64,000 nt of DNA from Nemertoderma westbladi (GCA_032718475.1 JAUCBJ010004408.1:1-64000), one strand, 5' to 3'; positions 11,187 to 22,131 are shown, counted from the first letter of the stretch. Translations and numbers: made by a program. The notes: generated by a model not told the origin, from the sequence alone.

Positions 11187-11197
11187 TATTACTAACT

Positions 11198-12060
11198 ACT
11201 ACACTGTAACAATTAGATGTTGAGAGTATAGTACAACTGGGCCCGGATATTTCCATTCATATAGTGCAACCCTTGTCTCTCTGTTTTGAAACACTTAACT
11301 TGTTTTTCAGTAATCGAGATTATATAATTAGTTGAAATTGTAATTAAATATTTCTTATATATTCGGCGAACTCCTGATAAGTGTGTGGGTGGAGGGTCAT
11401 ATTAACAACACGACTCATATCACCGCCTGCCGTTTTTCCATTCATCACATTATGTGCTGTATTTCCCGTACATACATTCGCCTCATTGCTTGATATATGC
11501 AAAAGCGTAAAATAAAATATAAAAAAGCGTTAAAAGATTATATACTACACTACTACTCTATATACTAATAGCTGCAAACTCAAAATATTATAAGTAAAAA
11601 AATGTCAAACTAAAAAATGTTGTGTTTGGTTTGATAATTCTGAAGGTATACGGGTTTTCGATGTCGCTGATCACGATGAAACTAGTTACAAATATTTCTG
11701 GTAAAGCAAACCCATTTTTCGTGCCATTCTGGTGCCCCAGAACGAAAAGTACAAATAGCAAAAATTATAACCTAAATTTTGCTATAACCTTTGTTAAATT
11801 TTGCCTTGGGTTTGGTAATTCTGAAGCTGTACCGATTTTCAAGGTCGCTGATCACGATACAACTCGTTAAAAATAATTCGTGGTAACGCAACAAACATTT
11901 TTGGTGCTTGTCTGGTGGGACGAAAAATACCAGTTAGCGTAAAATTTCAAACGCCAAAATTCGATTTCTGTTAAGAGCGATGATAAACACATGTGTACTG
12001 TACTGGGCGTTTAATGAATTTTGTAGTTCTTATTATTTTGAGAGGGAAATTCAAAATCTC
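11198..12060. other. Intergenic with dispersed repeats
   Basis: 11573-11935 repeats words found at 7333-7440. Within it, GGGTTTTCGATGTCGCTGATCACGAT-like words occur twice (near 11650 and 11833), related to the motif in the P element at 17.5-17.9 kb and at 41.17 kb. The plus frame 11622-11870 is repeat-derived. No gene. Confidence 0.55.
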
Positions 12061-12084
12061 CAGGAGGTACTGGAAATGAGTTAT

Positions 12085-12225
12085 CTTACCGGTGTAACAG
12101 GAAAATATGCCCCCCCGGGAAATGTGCCCGGGGGGGGCATATTTTCCTAGGAAAAAATGCCCCCCCCCCGGGCAAATTTCCCTAGGAAAAAATGCCCCCC
12201 CTTAGGAAATTATGCCCCCCTGAAT
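12085..12225. repeat. TAGGAAAATATGCCCCCC palindrome cluster
   Basis: The word AGGAAAATATGCCCCCCC is followed 14 bases later by its exact reverse complement, an 18-bp-arm palindrome. Three further direct copies of TAGGAAAAAATGCCCCCC or close variants follow. Confidence 0.85.
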
Positions 12226-12239
12226 TATACAATAAACAA

Positions 12240-12602
12240 AACTTATTACTACTAAAACTTACAAAAATTATACAAAACAATAAACAGTCACTTTACCAAA
12301 TGAAGGAAAGGAGCAGGTTACAGAGGCAGGCCTTTCTAACCAAAACAATGAACGATCATTTAACTAATTGAGGGAAAGGAGCAGGTTACAGAGGCGGGAT
12401 TTTCTAACCAAAACAATAAACAGTCACTTTAGCAAATCAGGGAAAGGAGCAGGATTACAGAGACGGGATTTTCTAACCAAAACAATAAACCATAACATTA
12501 CCAATTGAGAGAAAGGAGCAGGTTACAGAGGCGGGATTTTCTAACCAAAACAATAAACAATCACTTTACCAAATCAGGGAAAGGAGCAGGTTACAGACTT
12601 AA
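12240..12602. repeat. 68-bp tandem repeat (GGAAAGGAGCAGG family), five copies
   Basis: GGAAAGGAGCAGGTTACAG recurs near 12305, 12373, 12441, 12510 and 12578, spaced 68-69 bp. Each unit continues with AGGCGGGATTTTCTAACC and AAAACAATAAAC. Single copies occur elsewhere in the window. Confidence 0.93.
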
Positions 12603-12829
12603 AAAAGCTTAGAGCTGCTCAGCGCCCACACAACACCACACACTCGCACTGCTGTTATACCAGTACTTACTACAGTAGCCTACTGACTTAGATACTTCAG
12701 TATGCTGTTCTACATCCCTTACTGCCTTACCTGCTTACCTACCGGCAGACCGGTACCGTACTATTCTTCCAACTATTACAAGTTCTGCAGTTGGTAGATT
12801 AAAAGTGGCTACCAGCAGACCGGTATCGT
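12603..12829. other. Short unique spacer
   Basis: No gene. Two copies of CAGCAGACCGGTATCG/GGCAGACCGGTACCG (near 12745 and 12813) flank the start of the minisatellite. Confidence 0.5.
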
Positions 12830-15211
12830 AACGTTGTTTAGGAGACACATATATAGACATAACGTTGTTTAGGAGACACATATACATAACGTTGTTTGGG
12901 AGACATATATACATAACATTGTTTAGGAGACACATATACATAACGTTGTTTAGGAGACACATATACATAACGTTGTTTAGGAGACACATATACATAACGT
13001 TGTTTGGGAGACATATATACATAACATTGTTTAGGAGACACATAGACATGACGTTGTTTAGGAGACACATATACATAACGTTGTTTGGGAGACATATATA
13101 CATAACATTGTTTAGGAGACACATATACATAACGTTGTTTAGGAGACGCATATACATAACGTTGTTTAGGAGACACATATACATAACGTTGTTTGGGAGA
13201 CATATATACATAACATTGTTTAGGAGACACATATACATAACGTTGTTTAGGAGACACATATACATAACGTTGTTTAGGAGACACATATACATAACGTTGT
13301 TTAGGAGACACATATACATAACGTTGTTTAGGAGACACATAACCATAACGTTGATTAGGAGACACATATACATAACGTTGTTTAGGCGACACATATACAT
13401 AACGTTGTTTAGGAGACACATATACATAACGTTGTAGGAGACACATATACATAACGTTGTTTAGGAGACACATATACATAACGTGGTTTAGGAGACACAT
13501 ATACATAACGTTGTTTAGGAGACACATATACATAACGTTGTTTAGGAGACACATATACATAACATTGTTTAGGAGACACATATACATAACGTTATTTTGG
13601 AGACACATATACATAACGTTGTTTAGGAGACACATATACATAACGTTGTTTAGGAGACACATATACATAACGTTGTTTAGGAGACACATATACATAACAT
13701 TGTTTAGGAGACACATATACATAACGTTATTTTGGAGACACATATACATAAAGTTGTTTAGGAGACACATATACATAACGTTGTTTAGGAGACACATATA
13801 CATAACGTTGTTTAGGAGACACATATACATAACGTTGTTTAGGAGACACATATACATAACGTTATTTTGGAGATACATATACTCAACGTTGTTTAGGAGA
13901 CACATATACATAACGTTATTTTGGAGACACATTTACATAACTAGGAGACACATATAGATAACGTTGTTTAGGAGACACATATACATAACGTTGTTTAGGA
14001 GACACATATATATACATAACGTTGTTTAGGAGACACATATATAGACATAACGTTGTTTAGGAGACACATATACATAACGTTGTTTGGGAGACATATATAC
14101 ATAACATTGTTTAGGAGACACATATACATAACATTGTTTAGGAGACACATATACATAACGTTATTTTGGAGAGATATATACATAACGTTGTTTAGGAGAC
14201 ACATATACATAACGTTGTTTAGGAGACACATATACATAACGTTGTTTAGGAGACACATATATATATACATAACGTTGTTTAGGAGACACATATACATAAC
14301 GTTGTTTAGGAGACACATATACATAACATTGTTTAGGAGACACATATACATAACGTTATTTTGGAGACACATATACTCAACGTTGTTTAGGAGACACATA
14401 TACATAACGTTGTTTAGGAGACACATATATATACATAACGTTGTTTAGGAGACACATATACATAACGTTGTTTAGGAGACACATATACATAACATTGTTT
14501 AGGAGACACATATACATAACGTTATTTTGGAGACACATATACATAACGTTGTTTAGGAGACACATATACATAACGTTGTTTAGGAGACACATATACATAA
14601 CATTGTTTAGGAGACACATATACATAACGTTATTTTGGAGACACATATACATAACGTTGTTTAGGAGACACATATACATAACGTTGTTTAGGAGACACAT
14701 ATACATAACGTTGTTTAGGAGACACATATACATAACGTTATTTTGGAGAAACATATACATAACGTTGTTTAGGAGACACATATACATAACGTTATTTTGG
14801 AGACACATTTACATAACGTTGTTTAGGAGACACATATAGATAACGTTGTTTAGGAGACACATATACATAACGTTGTTTAGGAGACACATATATATACATA
14901 ACGTTGTTTAGGAGACACATATATATACATAACGTTGTTTAGGAGACACATATATAGACATAACGTTGTTTAGGAGACACATATACATAACGTTGTTTGG
15001 GAGACATATATACATAACATTGTTTAGGAGACACATATACATAACGTTGTTTAGGAGACACATATACATAACGTTGTTTGGGAGACATATATACATAACA
15101 TTGTTTAGGAGACACATATACATAAAACATTGTTTAGGAGACACATATACATAACGTTATTTTGGAGACATATATACATAACGTTGATTAGGAGACACAT
15201 ATACATATATA
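12830..15211. repeat. 27-bp minisatellite, about 88 copies
   Basis: The unit AGGAGACACATATACATAAC+GTTGTTT is repeated almost without interruption for about 2.4 kb. Variants include TTTGGGAGACATATATAC, GTTATTTTGGAGAC and a short (TA) expansion. A block that starts with ACACATATATAGACATAACG recurs at 12845, 14033 and 14946, so the array has higher-order segments. Because 27 is a multiple of 3 and the unit lacks stops, long frames of 9-residue repeats open on both strands. I treat none as genes. Confidence 0.97.
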
Positions 15212-16154
15212 CTGCAGTAGGTAGTGGTTCCAACTTTAGAGTCTCCAGTCGTATAGAATAACTAACAAAAGAATCAAGTCCACATATATTGTATAAACCA
15301 CGTCAACCTTTGCAGCAACATTTGTCTAGAAACAGAGAAATGGGCTTCAAGAGTCCAAACTGTGGAAGAATGATGGTACAGTATTCCAATTGACAGATAG
15401 AGCTAGGGCAGGCGAATATTACATGTCTTTATCAGGCTGTCAGGAGATTGGGATAGGAATGGCTTCATTTGATATACAAAGTTTTAAAGAGGACATCAAC
15501 AACCAGAAAACATATTTTTTTTCCGAAGATGTGTGATATGAATGATGAACAGAACAGATGAATGCCAGAATATGTAAACTTCCAAATTCTGGAATTGATT
15601 CAACATCTACAAGAAATAGTAGGCCTTCCTGAGTCTGTGACTGTGCAGCTGTGTGAGCTTGAATGTCGCAACAGTGAGGATTTGGTCTACTGTTCTTCTT
15701 ACCAACAGTAAGGCTGTAAGGATAGTGAATTTCTCTAGTCTTCTGCATTTTTCTCACCAATCACTAACGGAGTTAACAATCATTCAAGTTATTGACTGTA
15801 AGTTGCTGTGCTGTAAAGGTTAAGCCTACCCTGCATACTTGTCATGCTGTCATGTCACAGGTTACTGGTTACACTGGTCAGCCATTCTCACCAAGCTCTA
15901 TACACTATAAGCACTAAGCAACAAAGCCTACTGCGACACCCTACTGCTGGCAGGCTGGTGACGTTGTAAAGTAATTTGAGGTTTTGTCTCAAATTTGAGG
16001 TTTAACCTCAAATTTCAATTTTCGCCCCCAATAAAAGCATGTTTGCATTGGTGAAATATTTTATTGCATCGATAAAAGTTCTTATTTTACATTATATTTT
16101 AACATATCAAAAGTAGAAGTTGCTCCAACAGTTTCCCTAAGTCGCAGCAACACT
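15212..16154. other. Intergenic, no gene seen
   Basis: A short perfect palindrome lies near 15988-16014 (AAATTTGAGGTT, one base, then its complement). The minus frame 15440-15760 has no recognisable domain and sits in unique AT-rich DNA; I do not call it. Confidence 0.5.
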
Positions 16155-16163
16155 CAATATTAT

Positions 16164-16320
16164 GGGTTTGACTTTACTGCGTATACGTAGGCCTACGCTT
16201 AGGTTTACGCGTAGGCCAGAATTGTATTTTGGCGTAGGAATTTCTTGCCTAGGTGCTTGCCTATGAACCAATCACAAGGACGTTTGTTGTGTATGTTGTA
16301 GTGGGAAATTTAAATTTAGA
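16164..16320 (+). repeat. MULE left terminal inverted repeat
   Basis: About 155 bp and inverted relative to 21487-21663. It is shorter than the right arm because an internal TACGCGTAGG-rich stretch and one TTGCGTAGG repeat are missing. Confidence 0.9.
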
Positions 16321-16909
16321 TGTACCCGTAATATAATAATACTGTAATAATATAATGTAGCTTATGCTGATAGCGGCATAGGGCTTTATCAGCTGAGTAG
16401 TATAGCCGTATGATGTCGACGAGGACTGGAGCGCGGGCGAGTACGTCGTATACGTGGTCACAGAGTCTCGATTGTCGGGTTCCTGGTGTGCGGTGACCCG
16501 AATCGCCTCGAATATCCTTTGTCGGCCTCCATGCAGGGCGACTGGTCGACGTTAGCCGAGCAGAGCGGGGGAGCGAGCTACAGGATGCGCTCACCCTCAC
16601 GGGGTTCGTAGATCGTGGAGGCACAAGGGGCGACCGCGGTAGTAGCTGCTGAGCCGAGGTTGTTCAACGTGGCGACGAAGTTACGCGAGAGTTCCTCATG
16701 GTCCCCGGAGTAGCCGAGTCCGCGTACGGACGAGCGTAACCAACGATTACTTAGTACGTGACGTTGGCGACTACACAAACGAGTTCAACGAGAACGTGAA
16801 CCAACGAGGATTCAACTAAGATTCCGAAACATACATACAAGTTCACACATTCAATTACAACACGATACACATTCAATAATATTAACTATATTTACTTAAC
16901 TATATCGTT

Positions 16910-16940
<31 letters not shown>

Positions 16941-17230
16941 TAAAATAATAAATATTAAAATAATATTGTAAAATAAATAAATAAATGTCATGTCGTAATG
17001 TATAAATGTCATAATTGTATGTCAGTCTGTACTTATTTAATATTTACTTACGTACATTTCGGTCGTAATTACTTTCAGTTTGAAACGTTTGCTTTTTATA
17101 TTTTAATTCAACATCAACACGATTTAATTTAATTAACAAGTTACTTCAATTTCACAATTATTGCAACTAACTACTGATTGGGGTAAAGCAAATAAGTCTA
17201 ACAGGTGAATGAAACTGAATAGTGAACCTA
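16321..17230. other. MULE interior downstream of transposase, GC-rich patch then AAAT microsatellite
   Basis: 16390-16800 is distinctly GC- and CpG-rich with short minus-strand open frames (16578-16778, 16316-16624) that I cannot assign. 16912-16990 is an (ATAA)n/(AAAT)n simple repeat. Confidence 0.5.
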
Positions 17231-17363
17231 TTCTTCAAAATGAATTCCTTTCTCTTGCAAGTCACTTAGGTCCTGGGGAGACAGCATGGTTCTAGCAAGT
17301 TCTGATATTTTCACCGATTTAGTATTTTCTAAGTATCGACGACAACAAAGCTCATTGAAATGA
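17231..17363 (-). pseudogene. MULE transposase C-terminal fragment
   Basis: The minus strand reads out of the P-element target site through a Cys-Cys-Arg-Arg stretch to KISELARTML and a stop at about 17235. Joined conceptually across the P insertion, it continues the transposase remnant at 20632-21400. Too short to identify alone. Confidence 0.5.
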
Positions 17364-17371
17364 GCGTATAG

Positions 17372-17495
17372 CAAGGTGTACTAAATAACAGGTCATGCAG
17401 CGAGAATTGGCCTCCAATTATTGGAGGCTGAACATTTTTATTAAAGTGGGAGGGTGTACCTACGATTTTAAATCACACAAGATTAATAAAATTAC
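17372..17495 (+). repeat. P element left TIR
   Basis: Near-identical inverted copy of 20498-20623. It contains a second, internal palindrome, GGCCTCCAATTATTGGAGGC-like. Confidence 0.93.
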
Positions 17496-17502
17496 CCATA
17501 TT

Positions 17503-17935
17503 GGGGTTTTCGTAGTCGGTGATTCCATTTCCGATGTCAGTATTTATTTTTGACGGAATTTAGAATGTCTGTTTGTCTGTCTGTATGAGTGAGAAAAAAT
17601 AAGGAAGATCACCACATAGCTAAAAAATGCTAAAATATTTTTATAGGGGTTTTCCTGGTCGGTGAGTACATTTCCAATGTCAATTTTCATGTTTGAAGGA
17701 ATCTGGACTGTCTGTCTGTATGTCTGTTTGTTTGTCTGTATGTCTGTCAAAAAATAAAGAAGTTTACCACATATCTAAAATGTTCACTATAGCGGTTTTC
17801 CTAGTCGGTGATTTCATTTCCAATATCAGTTTTCATGTTTGACGGAATCTGGACTGTCTGTATGTCTGTTTGTTTGTCTGTATGTGTCTGTCAATATGTA
17901 ATATCATTAGAGTTATTATAACTGCTTCAAAAAAT
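17503..17935. repeat. Three tandem units of about 145 bp in the P element 3' region
   Basis: GGGGTTTTC...GTCGGTGA starts at 17503, 17646 and about 17792. Each unit continues through CATTTCCNATRTCAG, TTTGACGGAATCTGGA and a GTCTGTCTGTATGTCTG run. The GGTTTTCG..GTCG.TGATT block also occurs outside the element near 11650, 11833 and 41171. Confidence 0.85.
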
Positions 17936-18028
17936 CGATTGAATTTACTACTATTAATACTAAAACTATAATAAAATAATACATATAAATTTAAAGCACA
18001 AGTTATATTCAGTTTAAGTAGAAAACAA

Positions 18029-19183
18029 TTACTGCAGCTTTTTTATTTTTGAAGGCACTTTCACATTCGATATTTTTCGTAAGGGGGTGGAGAATTTGCA
18101 AAAATTACTAAACAATATGTTAGAAATTTTTCGCAACAGGGAATCAGGGAATTGGGAATCTCTTGAATATGTATTTGAAATTTTTGTTAAAGCACCAATC
18201 AGACTCTTTCGGCAAAATTTAGTAATGGAACTGCGATAAAATTTCGTGCATAAATAACAATAAAAAAATAGTTCATCTGATGGGTAAGAAAGACCTCCTC
18301 TATTTAGCTCGGTAATAAATAAATATTGCTGGGTGTATTCCTGTGGTATGGAGTCGAATCCTATCTTGTATTGCGGAAAAGATTTTGCAATATACCCAGC
18401 CATATAAACAATGGATAAACTCTCGACTGAGCTATGTAGATGAACTGGAGTAACATCGCTCAAACAAGCAATAATGGTATCGTCGGCATCTGTCAATTCA
18501 ATATTGCATGAACCGCAATTATGGCCCTGTTCACCAAGATCAATATTCAAATCCAATCTCAGGTATAAGCTAGCTGAGTCAATACGGTGCGTCTCTACAA
18601 ATTGTTGAACAGCTAGATAATAATTTCCCCCATGCGATTGCCGTATATGACCAAAATATTGTCGCTGTATTGAAGTCGGCCAAACCGAATCGTGATTAAG
18701 TTTTGTAAGTTTCAACAAGTTGGTTTTCTCAGCATTAAATAGTAGAACAATATCTGACCAACAGGCACATCGAGTTGTTTTTGAAACATCATCAGGATCA
18801 AAAAATTCAAGTTTCTGTAATTTTTCCGTTATCCAGTTATTTCTAATCAATTTAAGGAGATGCACGGTATCCTTCAGGTGTAATAACGGGGTTGGCGGGG
18901 ATCGTCCAACCGGAATAGGAAAATCGTGCGCAAACTTACGATTCACATTAGTGTTGTCAGTAATAGTTGCCAATACAATACCCCCAAATTCTTCGATCGA
19001 ATTAATGGCATTCTTTACAACGGTCACTTGGAATGCAGAATCTAGCGAATTAATTGGTATCATTTTTACAACAAACTTGATGTTCGTCAACAAAAACTTC
19101 ACCATGAGACACAAAAGAGTCTTCGCCATTTCGTCGGGTTTGTCAAGAGCCTTGCCGTAAACCTCTCCACTGTGGTAGGTCAA
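18029..19183 (-). pseudogene. P transposase, C-terminal catalytic part (frameshifted from N-terminal part)
   Basis: This 384-codon frame carries the RNase H-like and C-terminal regions of P transposases. Visible motifs are LLHLKDTVHLLKLIRN, YMAGYIAK and LNRGGLSYPSDELFFYCY, which resemble the THAP9/P-element C-terminal blocks. It overlaps the end of the THAP frame (19143-19183) in another register. A one-base indel near 19143-19183, perhaps with some internal loss, therefore separates two halves of one protein. The ORF's first codon is not a real start. The two halves total about 720 codons, near the usual P transposase length of about 750, so little is missing. Homology-based; catalytic acidic residues were not individually assigned. 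Confidence 0.88.
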
Positions 19184-20135
19184 TTGTCAATTTCATGGTC
19201 AATTTAATGTAATCGTTTTGAGGGACATTGCTCACCATAGAAGTTAGCGCTTGCAGGGTGCGTATTGACGGCAGTTGTAGCAAGTCTCTCAATTCAATGT
19301 ATAATCGACGAGATTTAGAATACAAGTGAAACGCGGTAATTAAATCATACCTCGAATAAATTCGACGATTTTTCGGAATATTAAGTAATTCTATTTGATG
19401 AAGGATAAAGTTCCATTTGGAACGATTAGTTTCATCATCTTCTTTCTCTTCCTGGTCATGTTTAATAAATCGTATGAGTTCCTCAAGCTCACTCCACATA
19501 AGGATATTTCGAATAAATGGATGTATAACCTTCCTTAATCCATAGAAACATCTGAGATTGGCAGATTCTATATTTGTAGCTGTAGGTAAAGCATTCAAGT
19601 GGAGAGACCATAAGGCATAGGGGGTATCAAGGTTTCTTTCTATACTAGATATATAAAATACGTCGTCATGTAATGTAATATCGGCAACGTCAGAGTAGCG
19701 CTTGGAAAACTCACCCAAGAATGTGGGGAATGTAATTGAATCGCGTTGTTTAAACTCAAGCATTTCATCTACCCCAGGAGACCGCACTTCGACTGTAGTC
19801 TTTGTAGAACTTGGTCGGGGAGGCGGTGGTGGCGTGGGTATGCAGGTTGGCGGAACGTTCGGAAATATGCTGGGAGGATGTATCGGCACTCTGGATCCCC
19901 CCTGCACGCCTTTAGTTTCTACACCAGGCGGCCAATGCACTGAACAGATTCCCATATTTTTTGTAACATCTTCTGGCTTAACGATATTCGGTAGGCGTTG
20001 CAACCAGGCTTGCAATGCAAGTGGATCAGTTGGAAAGCGATATATTGGAATTTTTGTCTCCCCTGCTCCTAGAGTTCCATCCTTGAGTTTATCGTATCCA
20101 GTTCGGCAACCTCCAACACTACATTTCCTCGGCAT
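19143..20135 (-). pseudogene. P transposase, N-terminal THAP DNA-binding part
   Basis: The N-terminal 90 residues form a THAP zinc finger (C2CH): CSVGGC near the start, a conserved Trp in LQAWLQRLP, and ICSVHWPPG supplying the last Cys and His. THAP domains bind the TIRs of P elements. An alternative in-frame Met lies nine codons upstream, but MPRKC, immediately before the first Cys, is the typical THAP start, so I use it. A Pro-rich linker (PPPPPRPSSTK) and a helical dimerisation-like region follow, then the frame ends at the frameshift near 19143. The plus-strand open frames over 19702-20220 are antisense shadows. Confidence 0.92.
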
Positions 20136-20497
20136 ATTCAATATCAACTCGGCCTTATACAATTATACAAATTGCGACAACCAGAATACAGGAATACAGC
20201 AATATCAGAATTTACTTTAAGGCAGCTAGCTATTCAATAAGCCATGCCTACTTTCGGCCTAACCACCCCGTACCCGCTAACCTGTCTACTTTATGACTTT
20301 ATTAATTAGCTAATTAGCCGCAGAACTGTTAGGCTAGGCCTATTGCTGTAATGAAACAGTAAAAGCCAGAAAGCTGAAATTCATTATACTGTTATATCAG
20401 CAACAGGTGCCTGACTGCCTGAGTACCGGTACTGTTATACACAACAGCGCAAACTGGTACAGAGAGAGCACTGCCTGAGTGCTGCACTAGCTGATGC

Positions 20498-20623
20498 GTA
20501 ATTTTAGTAATCTTGTGTGATTTAAAATCTTAGGTATACACACTCCCACTTTAATAAAAATGTTCAGCCTCCAATAATTGGAGGCCAATTCTCGCTGCAT
20601 GACCTGTTATTTAGTACACCTTG
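20498..20623 (-). repeat. P element right TIR
   Basis: Inverted partner of 17372-17495; ends ...TTTAGTACACCTTG directly against the 8-bp TSD. Confidence 0.93.
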
Positions 20624-20631
20624 GCGTATAG

Positions 20632-21400
20632 ATACCCAGGTTTGGAGTTCTGACAAGCATTTAATTGAAACGTAATGTTCCCCAATATTTAACTATAACT
20701 TTCTCCTCCTTGAAAATATACTGACAAGAGCTACACTTCTTCGCGTTGCAAGAAGAACGTAGTATTATTTCAGGTACTACACGGAAACTACCGCCACTCT
20801 CTCTATGGCCAGGGCCAATATCCATCCCCTACAAACTCATTCAACATCACATTCCACTCATCTACAACCGAGTCAGAGAGAGCCAGTTTATTAATATTTT
20901 CTTTAAGCGCTACTATTTGATGAATGGTTGACCCATACTTAAGACATTTCTCAGCCACATTCTCTAAAAGATGTTCCAGTCCACGGATTTGAATGGAATA
21001 CGGAAATATATTCGACATAGCATTGATGATGGCTTGTTCTCCATCAGTAGTGTGTAGTTGTAAGGTCCCGACATAAATCGGTATCAGCCAAAGACATTAA
21101 CGCACGTCGGTAACAAGCGTCATGTTTAGAAGGAATCAGCCCGCCTGGGCCAATTAGAACGGGATCTCCTTCAAATATAGTAACTCTGTAGGTCGTGAAA
21201 AATCCCCAACAGCATTTCGATAAATTAAACACCGTATCAGCACCCAATGAAAGGGAACCAGGGATGGAACAAAACAAGGCAGCTTCCAGCAGTTGCCGGT
21301 CTGTGTATAATTGGTAGAGGAACCCCGAATCTTGATACAAACATTCTCGAATAAACTTTGAATGATCATCACTCTCACTCGCTTTAATAAGCATCACGTT
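20632..21400 (-). pseudogene. MULE transposase central fragment
   Basis: Two minus-strand frames (21397-21044 and 21018-20803) are parts of one protein. The first has SLGADTVFNL, matching the first catalytic Asp block of MULE transposases, followed by TTYRV and PVLIGPGG. The second region begins with TDGEQAIINA (across 21020-21045), the usual second Asp block, and continues FPYSIQIRGLEHL. A frameshift near 21040-21050 separates them. The P element cuts the gene at 20632, and the C-terminal end reappears at 17231-17363. The gene cannot be functional. I assign MULE from these motifs plus the 9-bp TSD and long TIRs. Confidence 0.7.
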
Positions 21401-21486
21401 TAAATCATCAATAAAGCATCACGCTGCCGGGCTACCCCTGCATGTCATACCAGCAACCGGTACCAGTATTATTATGATAATAAATC

Positions 21487-21663
21487 TAAATTTAAATTTC
21501 CCACTACAATATACACAACAAACGTCCTTGTGATTGGTTCATAGGCAAGCACCTACGCAAGAACCTACGCAAGAAATTCCTACGCCAAAAGACAATTCTG
21601 GCCTACGCGTAAACCTACGCGTAGCTACGCGTAGGCCTACGTATACGCAGTAAAGTCAAACCC
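21487..21663 (-). repeat. MULE right terminal inverted repeat
   Basis: About 175 bp, inverted relative to 16164-16320, with extra CTACGCGTAG and TACGCAAGAACC words. The shared inner part reads CACAAGGACGTTTGTTGT on the opposite strand. Confidence 0.9.
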
Positions 21664-21672
21664 CAATATTAT

Positions 21673-21778
21673 GAGCCTAAAGATACCTCAAATTTGAACA
21701 AAAAACCCCAATTTTCGACAGTCTATTACCAGAATTCGAAATTTGGGGTAACCCCAAAATTGATGATCTCCCTCACTG
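21673..21778. other. Short flank with near-palindromes
   Basis: Contains AATTTGGGGTAACCCCAAAATT, close to a perfect palindrome. The other MULE flank (about 15960-16030) has a similar CAAATTTGAGG palindrome, so the MULE may lie inside an older inverted-repeat element. Confidence 0.4.
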
Positions 21779-22131
21779 TCAGTCTCTCGCTCATGTGTGT
21801 TCAGCATACTTTCATCATATGTGATTCCTGATGAAATTATTGCAGCAATCAGATCAGTATACGATGGTTCGACAACATTTGTGTCTACTGCTGGCGGTGA
21901 CACAGAACCATTTGAAGTGTTATGGGGCGTCCTCCAAGGAGACACACTTGCACCATTCTTGTTCATTATTGTGGTTGACTATGTTCTACGCATGTCCTTA
22001 GATCATTATAATGATGATGGGGTGATGATAACTCCACCTACTGGCTCCAGAAGTCGAGGAAATCCTGCCAAGTACCTAACTGATCTAGACTTTGCTGATG
22101 ACTTAGGAGTACTCTCAGAATCATTAGAAGT
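21779..22131 (+). pseudogene. LINE-A copy 1, left fragment (reverse transcriptase)
   Basis: This is a 5'-truncated piece of the LINE-A reverse transcriptase, matching about 61172-61510 of the best copy at more than 90 percent by eye. It covers GVLQGDTLAPFLF (motif B) and DLDFADDLGVLSES (catalytic FADD). The copy is cut after TCATTAG by the CR1/L2-like LINE and resumes at 27562. It belongs with 27562-28177 and 29023-29215. The frame is still open, so the split is recent relative to mutation. Confidence 0.92.

Larger units (their letters stand above)
17372..20623 (-). mobile_element. P-superfamily transposon inserted in the MULE
   Basis: TIRs of 124 and 126 bp begin CAAGGTGTACTAAATAACAG. The perfect 8-bp TSD GCGTATAG (17364-17371 and 20624-20631) is the length P elements generate. 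The element is 3252 bp and carries a THAP-domain transposase on the minus strand, broken by one frameshift. Confidence 0.95.
16164..21663 (-). mobile_element. Mutator-like (MULE) DNA transposon split by a P element
   Basis: The ends GGGTTTGACTTTACTGCG (16164) and its exact complement (ending 21663) start long terminal inverted repeats. A perfect 9-bp TSD, CAATATTAT, flanks them (16155-16163 and 21664-21672). Long TIRs plus a 9-bp TSD are the MULE hallmark. The minus-strand coding remnants inside agree with this: a DTVFN motif and, further on, TDGEQA. A P element interrupts the coding region at 17372-20623. Confidence 0.9.

Noticed and set aside
12830-15211. Regular repeat array resembling a CRISPR or a repeat-protein gene
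   Set aside because: Units are contiguous with no unique spacers, and frames on both strands are open only because the 27-bp unit has no stop. The context is animal DNA.
19702-20220. Plus-strand Gly-rich open frame
   Set aside because: Antisense to the THAP part of the P transposase.
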